DNA of 64,000 nucleotides from the NCBI GenBank assembly GCA_032158295.1, contig CM063262.1, forward strand, positions 7,845,394 to 7,909,393. The letters are read 5' to 3'. The stretch comes from Pycnopodia helianthoides. Taxonomy: Eukaryota > Echinodermata > Asteroidea > Forcipulatida > Asteriidae. Below, piece after piece: positions 26,317 to 39,029 of this stretch (positions within the stretch are counted from its first letter, which is position 1; every line of letters begins with the position of its first letter). The position numbers were made by a program, and so were the translations under genes. The notes under the pieces were generated by a model. That model had not been told where the DNA came from, did not search any database, and worked only from the letters and a program-made list of their open reading frames with translations.

Positions 26317-27410
26317 CATACGATTGCAATGTATAGTTTGGAACAATTAAAGAATCCGCTCTTTTCAGTATATAGTTTACATGTGTATTTATTTTTGTCT
26401 CTTGTGTGGTCTTCTTCCCAATGAACTTTGTCTGCAAGGACATAAAATTCAAACTGACCACATTTAACTTCAGACAGCAATGTCATCTTTATAATATCAT
26501 CAGGTGTCAATTAGAAATTTCAAAAGATCTCCTAGACTGCAATACATCAAACAATATTTGATTAATTGTATGGTTGCATATTATTAATGCATCCCCAATT
26601 GGCAATGACTAGTCAGAAACTAGACCTTTCCTTCTGATGAAAACTGGAGGTTAAAGTGAAAAACAAAGTCTGACCCTCTTTTGATTGGTCTTTTTTGTGT
26701 GTGTCTAACACATTTATACAACAAATCTAAAATGAGAACACATACCATTTAATTCAATTTGTAAGAGAAATGAAAATAACAACTACACTGTATACATAGT
26801 ATGCTAGTTACTTAGATATTTAATGGAATGAAAATAATAATTTTTAAGAAAAACTACAAGAATGGTCAGACCAGAGACCAGTGGATAGGGTTTTCAGTTC
26901 CTACCAGATTGCATGCATTTTCCCTGGCTGGAGTTTTCCTCCCACATATATAAGTAAGAATTCTTCAACATCTCTTCTTCTTTAGGCTTACCATTTTGCA
27001 CTTCTCATTGTTCCTTGGTTTTATTACCAGACAGATAAATAGTAAAAAACATTTTAAACAATATTAATTATTTAATAGACGTTAATATTTATTACAAAAA
27101 ACCTATTAAAAATCTATTCATTAAAAACATTCTATATGTACATGTACCTTGTTTCCAGATCGCATACTTAGAAGTTAGATGTGCAATTTTCATTGTTACG
27201 TCATCTTTTTACCTCTAAAATGGGGGCGTGTTTTAGTTAATGAAAAAAGTCTAATGATTGTTTGATTGATTGATTATATATATGCTTCCATTTTGTTGTT
27301 CTGGCGCGCATTCACAAGCAAAGTTTTCTGAAGCGTCTTCTGTGAGAACTATTCCCACTATAAATATGATGTTTTTCTCTGGCGGAAATTCATGTAGCAT
27401 GAATGTAGCA

Positions 27411-27734
27411 GGTATTACTATGCATTTTTCTTGATTCAGACATTTATGATGCATAATAAGGGAAAGAAGTCTTTTTAAGTCACGGTGTAACAAAGACAAC
27501 AGTGTGTCAGTTACACGTGAAACTGTAGGCTTTTACTTCTTGGCCTACGTTTAAAGGTTTTCTTTGAAAACAGCTGAATGAAAGTATACCAATGATGTTT
27601 ACATATTACCATTTGAAATTAAAATTTTCATTGAAAACCTACTAAATTATGGCAAAACAAGTCACAAGTTTCCCACTATAACAGGAAACTGAGACTCCGG
27701 TGTCTCCATTACAGTGTGATAGATAGTTTTGGAG
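27411..27734. repeat. Dispersed repeat, copy 2 (inverted relative to 8-327)
   Basis: This is the reverse-complement partner of 8-327, with shared blocks such as TTTATGATGCATAATAAGGG and AAGTCACAAGTTTCCC. Similarity falls off at both borders at matching points, consistent with a discrete element of about 320 bp. No long terminal inverted repeats are evident. Confidence 0.85.
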
Positions 27735-27740
27735 AAATTA

Positions 27741-30424
27741 GAGAAATTAGAGAAATTGAAGTTATACATTAAACGTATGAGCTATCCCCACCACTTAAAA
27801 CATGCAAAGAATATAGAAAGTACATTATCTTTTGAGATAACACCATGTCATGCTTTGGCCCCCTTATTCATGGAAAGACCCAAAAAGGAGATGTGGACGT
27901 TTTCGTATTCCTTTATTCAACATTTCAAACAGCTGAGCCAAAGTCAGTTTCAAAAGTTTTAGTTTGTGTATTGCGTTTTTTCTTGGTGAGAAATAACTTA
28001 TAATTAACAATGAAACAAAAAACACAACAAATTGATAAATGACGAGAAACTAGTGATCTAATTTCATTGGCCTTACATTGTATTTATTGTGACAATTAAT
28101 TGGAAATTTGTTTTGCCTCGCCCAACAGAGAAGGGTTTTGACTCACCCACCGCCGTTTCAAACCTTGTCTTCTGTGCCTGATATGAAAATCTGGCACTTT
28201 CTGATGAGCAGGTTATATTCTGGGTGGCTTATACACTAACTTTTGAACACAAATTTCAGAGATTTTCTGGTGAGCCCTGCGCTTATATTCTGGGCGACTT
28301 ATAGTCCAAAAATTACAGCTAGTGTTTAATGTAGTACATGTACTATGTAGTACAAACAATCAAGGACTAGTTTATCTGGAAACAATTAACAATTTGTTCA
28401 ATCAATTGAAAAGGGTCTGTTTAAATACATGTAATGAAGCAAAACGCTTTCCTATTAGACAGACAAAACACAACAATTCTGGAACAGAGAATGGTTGACT
28501 CTTAGAGAGCTGAAAACACTTAGTCAACTCATGAAACTACAATTACAGACAACTTGCTTAAACGTAATTTTTAAGACTCTCAGGAAAAGATCCAACTGAA
28601 TTGCATACAGTGTACAGGGTAAAGCATTTTAAGAGAGAAACAAGTAAATGTGAAGCCTTTAAGGCGTGGGTTCCTGGGCCACTTTAGGGCCCTGTTAATT
28701 TTTGTTATACATTTTTAAGATGCCCTCTGGTGCAATCTGGAACAAAAGGCATTTTACACATTATTTTTTTCCGAGTTTAAAATTGAGAATTCTTTTCTAT
28801 AATTTTTCTTGGTGAAAATAAGGGGGAGTGCGCGTCATGTGTCTCTTCCTTCAATCTACCTAGAAAGTTGTTTGTAAAAAAAACAAATACCTAAACAAAA
28901 AGTCAATAGTTAATCACACTATGCCAACTTTGACTGAGAAGTTGCGCATTAAAAACAAATTATTTAATGTTTATTTTAAAGAATTTTAGTCCAGGGGACA
29001 CAATATTAAAAAATTGATACAGTAGTGAAATTGCTCTCACACATTTTTTATCATCTGCATGGCATCGTTCCTGGCATCATTTTTGACATTGAGCCTATCA
29101 CAAAATTAAAGTCTCTACATCAAATTGACAATAGGTGTACAGCTAGCTGTACGCACATGGAAACATTACAAAAGAATGTATCAACATTTATTAATCATGG
29201 AATTGGGTTTTGAAAAAGTATTATCTGGTCAACAGTTTTTTTCGGTTTTCAGGGGTGAAATTATCTATTGAAGACAATCATCAGATCATTGGCTTTTAAT
29301 AATACCTAATTTTTTTAACAGGCGCAGCTGTACAGCTGTTATTTTTTACTGCAGATTGTCGCTTTACCTTCCCTTTCACTTTTGTTTTTGTTTTTTGCTT
29401 TTGTTTTTGACACTCCCCTCCATGATCCCTGCATGAAGGTACAGTATGTTTTTCATATGTTTGTCAATAGTCATTGTAATGGGTTTATAGGTCATGGGAT
29501 GTTAAAGCAGACTCACCACATAGCTGCTAAATGATAAATATGCTCACAAGGTTTACCTCTATGCCTAGCATCTAAATTTGCTACCATATTTTTTACAATT
29601 TTTATAATTACTAATTTGTGTATGAAAATCCAATTGAAATTGCAGCAGCATCCAGAGCAGAGTTATAATGTAACCAGTCTTAGTCTTTGGCCATATACAA
29701 AGCTTAGATGTTGTATAAATGCTTAGCCGTAGTTAGGCCTATAGCCTACAGTTTTAACAAGTAATAGTTTGGGCCTGGGCTGAGCTGGCTAGAAAATAAC
29801 TAATTGTTTTATTTTTTAAACATACATTTTTTAGAAGACATAGTAATTAAAAATTATACAAAACTCTTACACATTTAAATTACCGAGAGAAACATTTCAA
29901 AAAGGGAGGAAACAAGTACTAGAAACGGACACACCCACACAAAAAATGTACTATCTACACCTAACACAAAGGACTGGACACCTACTGTCCCAAAAAGGAA
30001 ACCATTTAAATGAAAGATACCACTAAATTGAAACAATTGCTTTTGGCTCTGAAAATCATCAAAACACAGGTAGATTGGGCTGAATTTTTAAAGCTTTATA
30101 ATCTTAGAAACCATAACACCCAGAAGTTTAAAAAGTATCACAAGATTTATCACTTCCTGTCTGTTTTGTGGCATTCTTTTAGGGAATAAGGGTGTTGAAA
30201 TATCCGTCCAAAGCAATCTCCCCGCATTGGTTGATTGGTTGTAAGTATTTGCCAGGCCAATGCAATCAGTAACTCTTTACTGATAAATTTGCTCTAGGCA
30301 CTAGTTTTTATATTTTTCCAATAGATAGTGTCCAGAAGAAATTGAAAACAATTATTTTTTGTCCATTACCTCACAATAAATCAAGGTGAAAATGTATTTT
30401 CTTCCGAAACACTCCTGACCAAAA
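27741..30424. other. Intergenic, little assigned
   Basis: Apart from the decayed MITE end near 28180-28320, this is AT-rich DNA with no gene that I can support. Confidence 0.4.
28180..28320. mobile_element. Decayed mariner-type MITE end
   Basis: CTTATATTCTGGGCGACTTATAGTCC followed by AAAAATTACAGCT resembles the CTTATAAGCC with ATTACGGTA terminus of the MITE at 10138-10385, and a related CTTATATTCTGGG-like block (TTATATTCTGGGTGG) occurs about 60 bp upstream. The borders are indistinct. Confidence 0.3.
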
Positions 30425-31044
30425 ATAAAAAAACATGAGGTCAAACAAACCATGTGACAAAGGACTGGACTTGCATGTACCAAGCTAACTCAATACAAAA
30501 CCAAACTTCACAATTTACAACCAAATGTGAATGTGACTCTTTAAAGGATGATCCAACAGGCACATAATCAGCAAGCCAATTTGAACAGTTTTGTGATTTG
30601 GGGATTTTATTTCTTTTAGAGGCAAGGCAATTCCACAGCCCGGCTTGATTTTAGTACATCGATCTACACGTCAATTACATTGTACAACTCTAACAAACAT
30701 ACAGGTACAGGTATACACACAACAATGCACTACAAGGTGCTAAGCCTGTTGCGGTTACACAGTTACCTGACTGGTCATTCAGTTACATGTTTACATTTTT
30801 ACGATTCTGAACTGCCAAAAAATTCACTCGAAGGTGCCACAAAACGCAGACTATAATTATTGCAATCACAGTGTACAAAATGCGATAGCACGATAGTAAA
30901 TGCCACGCGCGCCCATGTGAAAGCATACAAAACCAGTTACAAATGCCATGACCAAAGACTTAACATGTCTGCACATGGTCGGGCAAAACGGTTATTCCCC
31001 CGAGAATGCAATAATCACCATCACTGGTTCGCACGCTCACGGTC
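30425..31044. repeat. Long-range inverted repeat, copy 1 (partner 60102-60840)
   Basis: Colinear with the reverse complement of 60102-60840. Shared blocks include ATCCAACAGGCACATAATCA, TTGTGATTTGGGGATTT, TTTTAGAGGCAAG and a TTTTAGTACATCGATCTACACG block. Copies differ by substitutions and indels. It has no coding content. The partner lies about 30 kb away in opposite orientation. Confidence 0.85.
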
Positions 31045-32444
31045 TGCGGAGCAGTTTCTTTGAAATCTGAGCTTGTATTTTACAAAAAAATACACAAAGT
31101 AGGTTTTCATTTCACATTTCATTTCACAAAAATGACACAATTTAGGATACCCTGGATTGATAGAAAGATTTATACTGTATAATGTAAGATTTTTCTTCTT
31201 AATTTTGTATTGTTTTCCAAGCAAAGAGACGTTTATTGTGTGTGTGTGTGTGTTAGATGCTGACCGTGTGTTTCTAGCAACTGATGACGTCAAGGGGTCA
31301 ATGCATACCATTATCATACATTTCAGCAGTTTTTGACTTTCGGCTGAAAAAGCCAATGTTTACTAAATACAAACTTTAAGTGTAAAATACTTATTAACTG
31401 GTATCTACAATGTCTACTCAGCCATAACATTAAGAGCATCTTAGAGCCGCTCTTTAAGAAACATGACCAATAAATTGCAGCACATCTTTCAACTTAAATC
31501 GCTTTAATAAATTATGAATTTTATGCAGTCTTAAGGGACTAATTTATGCATATTACTCCTAAAGTGACAAGTCTAATACAAAATGTTCCAAAATTGCAAA
31601 AACTTAGGGAAATTCTGTTTAAATAGTTGCTTTTAGACTGGGTGCAGAGTTAGTTCACATCCATGTAAAACGTGTAGAGTGTTGTGTTTGTGGGGGCAAA
31701 GTTTGCACCATGCCGTGGTTGTGACAAGTTTCCAGGGAGCCAAGTTTGCTAGTGTGGGGCAAACTTGCAATCGACCTCCACTATTTCTCCATAAATATTC
31801 TTACAATACATGTACATGCACCTAAATTGGTTGTTTGAAAGGTCAATTAATCCAGCACCAGTTTTTCAAGAGTTGTTTTTTTTTAGGTGAAATAAAGTCA
31901 AAAATTCAAGTAAAGCAACCAACAATGACATGATGACACAGACAATGTCTTTTTACTATTGCAATGCAAACAGTAATTTAAATTTTAACACTTATGTTAT
32001 CAATAGGCCCAATAAGAATTTTCAAAATGCGATTGTACTTGGGCAAGGCCCTTAACAGCCCAACGTCATTCTTTTATCACGTCTGTGATAATCGGTTGTA
32101 CGTTGTTAAAGGAGGATCGACGGTCATGATTACCATGGATCCTCCTACCAAGAAAGAAAATATGAGGTTGGTACACCATGGATTCACTGTTTACAAATTT
32201 TATCTTCAAGCAAACTTGAATCCTCGATTCTGATTGGTCGACCCATAGCAAGAGGTAAACCTGTATCACACGGCCCATATCACACCCTGCGTATTGCGCT
32301 GTTCTAACTCCGAGTATTGCGCTATTTTAAGCTAAGTATGCAAAATACAGCTGTTCCAACAGGCGTATTGCGTTTATCTGCCCGTCTAGTTTACTTGAAG
32401 ATAAACTCGTTATCACACGTGCGCTTGCTCGTGGACCAAGACAA
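31045..32444. other. Intergenic, nothing assigned
   Basis: Holds a short (GT)n run near 31238-31252, a palindromic AAGAGC...GCTCTT motif (31431-31457) repeated at 60897-60922, and several GTATTGCG motifs (32290-32370) reminiscent of the minisatellite at 34176. No gene supported. Confidence 0.4.
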
Positions 32445-32528
32445 ATTAGTTGCGATAATCGTAACCCTCTATCCTCCCGACTGGATGGAGGGTCAGGAGG
32501 ATGGAGGGTTACGATTATCGCAACTAAT
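32445..32528. mobile_element. Hairpin MITE, TTGCGATAAT family, best copy
   Basis: ATTAGTTGCGATAATCGTAA and then CCCTCTATCCTCC form a stem with GGAGGATGGAGGG and TTACGATTATCGCAACTAAT. The arms are 33 bp with one mismatch around an 18-bp spacer, giving an 84-bp near-perfect palindrome. Related copies are at 12316-12374 and, as one arm, near 42243. Transcribed in either direction it would fold into a strong RNA hairpin. Confidence 0.85.
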
Positions 32529-33559
32529 GACAAATATACTTAGGGAGTCTGCATCCCATAGATTGAGGAGACCATAACTAAACTACATCTGTCCGATCTG
32601 TACATGTTGTAAGTTCATAACGTACATAGTCATAAATAGGTAACAATTTTTGCAGCTTTAACAAAAATTAGATAGATGTACCTACCACTGTGTACCACCA
32701 GGCATTGTGAAATATTGAGGAGCCCCGACTCTCTGACTACCTAAGGTCTAAATCGCCACAACTTGTAGTTGAACTTGCTGTGTGTAGCTAGTTGAGTAGT
32801 AACTAAACTAAGTATAGTGTAAAAACTGTCGATAAACACAAATCCAACTAACGAAATGTCAATGTATGATGACGGGGTGAACTGTTGTTGGTCAACATCG
32901 TTACATGTCATGTATTTAAATCACATTTCTGGCAAAGTCAATTAATGGCGTTACACGTATAATAGTCAATAATTTTCTTTTCCCATCAAAATGTAGTCGA
33001 AGGGGATCTGACCATCACACACCATGCAACTACCGTGTACGTCTAGTCTGAATTTAAGCGTGTTGATAATCGCGACTGTGTGTCTGTGTACACACAAGTG
33101 CTGTACATGATGTACACTGTACAGATGATATGTACACTGCATGTACAACACACCACTGCAAAACACATTGACACACACACAGTCAAGTCTCGAAGTCTAA
33201 GACTATAATTTAGTCAACTCTTTATATCGGTGCTCTACCTTGTTGCATCTTCGTTTCCCTCTACCTTTTAGCAATGTTCAACCATATAATCGGTAAACAA
33301 GAATTGTCTTTCGTTGTTCTTTAAAAAAACAAACCCCAAAAGTCTTGTACATTTTTTTATTTCAAATATTTTCGATACAAATTTAATTTCCCTTGCGAGG
33401 GTAAACTTGTCCACCACGTCCACGTGTCTGTCAGAAAAAACTATCACAAGTTTTTACCACAAATAATATTCTATCCTTTGAAATACTTGTGTGTTGCTCC
33501 TGTCACGTAACTTGTAACACAAAATTATGTTAAAAGAACATATTTTCACATCAAAATGT
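32529..33559. other. Intergenic, nothing assigned
   Basis: No gene or distinct repeat seen. A run rich in TGTACA and GTACA palindromes lies at 33100-33160. Confidence 0.4.
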
Positions 33560-34175
33560 CCAAGTTTAGTACGGTGACATACCGACAGGAAAATATCGCG
33601 ACTTTAGGGCGCATAGCCGAGTATAAAATAATTAATACAGCCGTACCTAGGTAAAGTGCGCCCTCGATGTGCAATTCTCCCAGGCCCATGCAGCAGTCGG
33701 TTTGTTTCGAAAAAGAGCGGTACCGTGACGGGGTCTAGTAAATGTCCCTGTGATTACTACAGTTAAATTTTGTTCGTGTTATCTTTGGATCTATCTCCTT
33801 TATTGGGGAAAAAACATTTTCAGGCCTTTGAACAAAACTCCGTTCACATGCATATTCTGAGACCAAGTGAAATGTAACATTAACAATAATAACCGTACAC
33901 TTCATAAATAATAGTAAATCAATTTTATTCTGACCATCGAGGAGGAACGTGCAGCAGACGTCTCTCATCTCAATCGATCATCAAGACGTTCTCAGCAAAA
34001 TCAAACTTTTTGCCGAATGGGGGCGCTCGTCAGCAAAAAGCCACTTCTCTTGCATTAAAAAGAATAATCAAAGGCGCCCTGTGGAGCTAGTATTCCGTGT
34101 GAAGTGGGCGAGGCTACGGCCGGTGGCTATATATTCGCAAATTTCTATAGATTATTTTTTTTAACGGCGATGGTA

Positions 34176-34311
34176 CTATTGCGATAATCGCCATATTTAT
34201 TGCGTCATATCGCCGTACTATTGCGTTATGTCGCCGGACTATTGCGTAAATCGCCGTTTTAGTGCGTAATATCGCCATATTATTGCGTAACATCGCCATA
34301 CTATTGCATTA
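34176..34311. repeat. Degenerate minisatellite, period about 21 bp, about 6.5 units
   Basis: Successive units follow the pattern TACTATTGCGTNATATCGCC with one to four changes per unit. On the minus strand the 21-bp period reads as a seven-residue repeat, but the open frame is short and has no start context, so a coding role is unlikely. Confidence 0.8.
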
Positions 34312-34451
34312 TAACACTCCCAGTAACCATCTCGCTGTTAACTACTTTTACTGGCACACTCTCCGCCTTGCTCGAGATTCAAATGAAAATATTTCCCGCT
34401 AACTGCGAAACGCGGAAAATGTTTAGTCTTATTATGTTCTGTAATAATGAC

Positions 34452-34848
34452 TTAAAGGAACATTACAGAATCGGTAAGAAAAAAACTTGAAAAATATACT
34501 TTTGATCACAGATTTACATAAAACTTACACTGTCTAATGATGATGAAAGTAGAAAACATCTCTTTAAATATTTCTGTCTGAAATGCCATATTTGATGAGA
34601 AATGAATAAACTAATTTTCGATTGGAGTTTATCGCTCAGTGAGCGTTTTATTCATTTGTTGAATCTATATGATTTCATGCAAATGTGTAGGCCTAATCGG
34701 TTTTTCACTATTTTCTCGTGACCCAGATGGCCAATCAATCTCAAACTTCTACAGGTTTGTCAGTTTATGTATATGGTGGATTACATAAAGTGCTTAAACT
34801 GCCAGCAACTGTTTTGTTAGCAAAACCAATTCTGTAATGTTCCTTTAA
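34452..34848. mobile_element. TTAA MITE, copy B
   Basis: Nearly identical to 20494-20885, with TTAAAGGAACATTACAG at the left, TGTAATGTTCCTTTAA at the right, and TTAA at each boundary. It sits directly beside the CpG-rich segment, splitting GC-rich DNA (34849 onward) from ordinary AT-rich DNA. The high identity between copies 14 kb apart points to recent activity. Confidence 0.85.
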
Positions 34849-35484
34849 ACACGGACGGCGGCGACTTTGTTTCACGCGGCGGCGCCTTTTTCGTTTTACG
34901 TGGTGCCTTCTGGGTTTTGTTTGTGTGTGGGGCAACCTCGTTCCGAGTCGTGTACGATCTCGCCGCGCCATTTTTTTCTTTCCCAATCCAAAATGCCTTG
35001 CCGGAGTGCGTTTGACGACCCCAACCAGGGTTCAATTTCATCGCGCTACTAATAACGGTAATTAAATATTTGTTCCTGACTGTAGCAGAAAAATGTGCCG
35101 TAATTAAGCGTATCAAAGGTTAGCAAGAAAACTGGGCGGCCAGCCTGCGCATTCATTTTCATACAGAGCACTGGAAGGTTAGCATGCCTTTTCTTTTCGC
35201 TTACGGTTAGCAGCGATATGTGAATGGAAACTCACATAGTAAGCACAAAATCGGCCGTTAAGCAGCTCTTTTAAATTGGGTCCAGAAACATGTTTGAGCT
35301 TTGGTCTCTTGAATTGACCACTCACAGCAATGGCTGCATCACCACTGCACACGTGGGCAGCACATGACGTGCATCTCTCCAGTGCCACGCTCACGACATG
35401 AACGTGCGCGCTTTAAGTAGGCGCGCACGCATAATCTTTTCTAATGGGATTTTAGCGAGTTGGACTTCCGTCGGACTTAGGTAT

Positions 35485-35589
35485 CGTAGCCAAATGTTGG
35501 TCAAAACGTAAGGGGGCGGAGCTTAATGGAGTAGACGATCAATTAAGCTCAGCCCCCTTACGTGTTGACTAATCACAACCTTTGCTACG
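35485..35589. mobile_element. 105-bp hairpin element
   Basis: CGTAGCCAAATGTTGGTCAA with ACGTAAGGGGGCGGAGCTTA on the left is mirrored by TAAGCTCAGCCCCCTTACGT and the complement of CGTAGCAAAGGTTG on the right. The stem is about 43 bp with a few mismatches around a short loop. It is probably a foldback MITE; no coding content. Confidence 0.7.
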
Positions 35590-38500
35590 CCAGTGGTATG
35601 ATGCATGCTATAATTTATAATATAAATACTTATGTCATTTGAAGTGTGCACAACTGCATCATTTTTAGAGAGGCTGATTCATCTTCAGTTAGTTGTCCAT
35701 GATGGTCAGACCCCCCCCCCCCCCGGTTCATGACTGGAACAATACTGGAGAATATCCCATTTAGGGGATGCATTGAGGAAGTTTCTAATTATTTGGCTCA
35801 GGATGTGATCAGAATTTTAAAGGGACACTACCAATAACATCAGGGCCTTTTCAATTTGATAACCAAACTATTAAACTTGATTTGATTTCATGAACAGTTG
35901 GTTCAAAGTTATAGGGTCAACTGGAACTGAATATAACTCCCAAGATGCCAGCTGACCCACAACTAGATCTGAATGTTTAAATTCTCACCAGAGAGCTGTT
36001 CTTACAGTTATGTTTTGGACGAGAGAACAGAAGTGGGGAGGAAAAACACAAATAATTGTAACTACTTTTGCTCAAGAGATAACTAAGACAGGCTTGAAAA
36101 TGCACCAGAAAGCATCATCATTGGGGGAATCATATTTGGCCTAAATCGGTTTCTTTTCATGCTTTTCACCTCAGTTTAAAACCCACCAGACTGGAGTCTT
36201 GCATGTGGATTAGTTTTTCAGTCCCTAACTGATAGTGCTGGTTTTCCTCCTACAGATCTATAAAACATGACATTTCTTCACCATCTTCTCTTCCAGGTAT
36301 CTTCACACCTTCAGGTTACAATGCAAGGCACTTTTGAGGGTTCCTTGGTTTTGAGGATGCCAGAATGATATAACAACAACTATGTTTAAAAACTTTCGCA
36401 TGGCCCTGGTCCTCATGCAGTTGTGGCTTCCCTCTACATGACTGCACTGTAATCCAGGATAATCCTTAAACTACCCTTGACAGGGTAAATGAAATTGATA
36501 GGAACAAATACTTTTTATGGTAATGTCTGCATATTTTAAAATCTTCTTTCCCCCCTTTCCAACTCCATTTTTAACATGGTTCTACACTCGTGGTACTCAT
36601 AGAATAATCAATTGAGTCACAGTTGATGTACTGAGCTTTTTATTCTTATGAACTCTAGAAGTTGCATTTCCCGACATCTGAAAAAGTACAAACTGCTTTA
36701 GTAACAAATACATTATTTACATAACAAAGTAAATAAAAGTCATTGAGTACGGTATGTGGTAATAAACCTGTCCATGAATGTGTACATTACACATTACTCA
36801 TGCGCACTAACACTACTGGTTGGCAAAATGGGGGAACATCGCGCCTTTTTGTATTGGGCTGATGGTGGGGTGAGGCACACATGCTTGTGAATCTGCCTTG
36901 TGCACAACTCTATGGTGTTTGCCAACCAAAAGTGTCCGTGCACACGTGTAAATGTAACTAGCATATTTCATGGAAATGCTAATTATGAAGCCATTTTCCC
37001 ACACTGGTATTATAAATTTATTAAATTGGAATCGTGAAAAACAGCTGTCCTTTTTCGTTGTTGATACCACATTTTTCCTGAATAATTGAGTGCATAGAAT
37101 CTGTTTGTTCCTCAGAGGCAATACTTACTCTTATCAATTTAATAACATAACAGTAATAATAAAAAACCAGCTTCCAGCTTTGGTTTAGTTTCATTATTCT
37201 GTATAAGAGACAATCGTGATGGCGTAGCAATGAGAGAGATACATGGCAAAACCCCTCAATGTAAACACCAATATTTAATATTGTTATCAATACACTAGTT
37301 TATGATATTTAAACCAAGGCATCACATATAGTCAAATTTTACATATATTGCTTTTAGTTTAACCATTAACATTAATTAAAATTTGTGAAAAAATCTTGTT
37401 ATTTACATTAAAAATAGAAACTTCATTTAAAAGACAAATTATGAAATTGGACCTTACGGCTAAATTTGATGTTCTCATAACAACTGCCTTTGAAATAACA
37501 AATTTATAAAATTATTTTATCACTAAAATAATAGCATCATTTTACTGAGAACATTAATTACCAACACCAATAAAATGATAGGCTAAAATGTTCATAATAA
37601 ATTACAAGGTTTAACTTTAAAAATATGAAAAGTCCCTTAAAATACAACTTATTTCCTAACTGTATTCAGCCAGGCAGTCAAAACTGTAGAGAAATTCTGA
37701 GTAAGATTGATTTGAAGAAAGAAAAAGCCAACAGCTGTCTGATTATGACGACTTCTTTTAACTTACATGTCTGTATAACTCCTTCTGGACTCATTTACAA
37801 GCAAACTTCTGTCACATACATGTATTTCCATGGCCTCCATATGTGCATTTGTGGAAATGTTAACATCACTCAAAGTAGTAACCCCCCCCCCCACCCCTCA
37901 CCACTGATCCAGTGCATGTTGTGAAATAAAATTAATTTTGAAAAGTCCTGTTTTAAATTGATACGCCATACTTTGCTGAAAACAATCATATCAATTGCGA
38001 TGTCGTTCTTTTGAATATGTGTGAAATGCTTTTTGTTTGAAAATCTTGTAGATTGAGCCATAGGGTCAGTAAAACTTGGAAAACAAATAAATGTTAACTT
38101 TAAATTTATTTATAAAATTTACTTTAACTTGTGTTAAGCAATTTAACTTTTAAAGGAAAAATGATAATATCTTAAACGATTGGAGATTGAACAATGATTT
38201 ATTTTTTTCATGAAATTCCATTATATTTACTTTTCTAGATAAGTTGGCAAAATGACCATTTAATGACAACCAGCCAATATTTGTCTCATACTCACGCTCA
38301 AAACATCTGCTTGTAGTACTGAGTGAATGTCCATTCCAGTTTGATTCATAATACGGCAGCATTGTCTTATAGTCTACCATACGGTTAAAACCATGAAAAT
38401 GTCTATTGTTTTTGCATGGACCACACCAAAGATCTTTAATCACAAAGCCACAGACTCAGCAATGTCTGGGAAAGTCTGGCTTAACGGCACACCTTGTAAA

Positions 38501-38720
38501 TTTTGACATCCTGTATGTGTATGCTTTGAACTGTTGTTTTTAATAACTTATAATTTAGTTGTGATAAATATTTGGAATTCAAAAGTATGCCCTACACAGC
38601 AACGCTTTGGATTCATTGCAATAAAATGAAATAAGGAGGTGGGGGGGGGGAAATAATGGTAAAACAAAAACCGACAAGAATTTCAAAATTTTTGCTTTGG
38701 TCTGTGGAGAGGGGAACACA
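35590..38720. other. Intergenic region downstream of the SIDT gene
   Basis: Contains a run of 16 Cs (35708-35724), another C run near 37882 and a G run near 38641, plus the dispersed repeat at 36796-37000. The minus ORF 38150-38443 begins after an AAAG and contains several Cys and Trp residues but has no recognised domain; it may lie in or beyond the SIDT 3' untranslated region. Confidence 0.4.
36796..37000. repeat. Dispersed repeat, copy 1 (direct partner 50345-50540)
   Basis: Shares with 50345-50540, in the same orientation, GCGCACTAACA, CTACTGGT, TTGGCAAAATG, CGCCTTTTTGTAT, GTGCACAACTCTA, GTTTGCCAA and AGCATATTTCAT. The divergence is substantial. Family unknown. Confidence 0.75.
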
Positions 38721-38723
38721 ACA

Positions 38724-38729
38724 TTTATT
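38724..38729 (-). terminator. Possible poly(A) signal for SIDT gene
   Basis: AATAAA on the minus strand about 300 nt beyond the SIDT stop codon. It is the first canonical hexamer I noticed downstream at a plausible distance. AT-rich DNA makes chance matches frequent. Confidence 0.3.
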
Positions 38730-39029
38730 TCTATATGTTTTCCCAAAGCCAAGGGAATTTTCTCTTGGAATCTTTTTATGCAGTCATCCAATGCCTTACC
38801 CAATCTAATACGTAAAAAGGACATACATGAATGGCAGAGGAGATCAATTGCTCTATGACCCTTTGCTCTGCTAACATACCACTACACCCCCCTGTATCAA
38901 ACAACACAGTGAGGATTGGCTTATTTAATCTTGACATTTTCTGTGTCCTGAGCCTGGTTAGTTTTGTGTTGTAAGAATGCACTGAAGATGATGGATCATG
39001 TCTTGAACAAATTCTCTTCTTCCTTTAGG

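Larger units (their letters stand above)
33560..35480. promoter_or_regulatory. CpG-rich segment, possible promoter region
   Basis: Compared with its AT-rich surroundings this segment is visibly richer in CG dinucleotides, most clearly at 34850-35060 and 35380-35430. It contains GCCGCGCCATTTTTT near 34962, which on the minus strand gives an AAAATGGCGCGG YY1-like site, and a palindrome GTGCGCGC/GGCGCGCAC around 35404-35427. In invertebrates such islands often mark promoters, which is inference here. Open minus frames at 34850-35116 and 35179-35394 (the latter ending in a TAT-GTGAGT donor) could be first-exon material, but they lack in-frame ATGs or consistent phases and are not called as genes. 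Confidence 0.35.

Noticed and set aside
26258..26510. Minus ORFs at the edge of the 20-bp array
   Set aside because: They arise from the tandem repeat and flank. The array has stops in every frame within 60 bp.
34114..34299. Minus ORF with a seven-residue repeat
   Set aside because: It is a by-product of the 21-bp minisatellite; it has no initiation context or splice support.
38150..38443. 97-residue minus ORF downstream of SIDT
   Set aside because: No domain, no start context, and it falls in or near the likely 3' untranslated region; kept only as a note.
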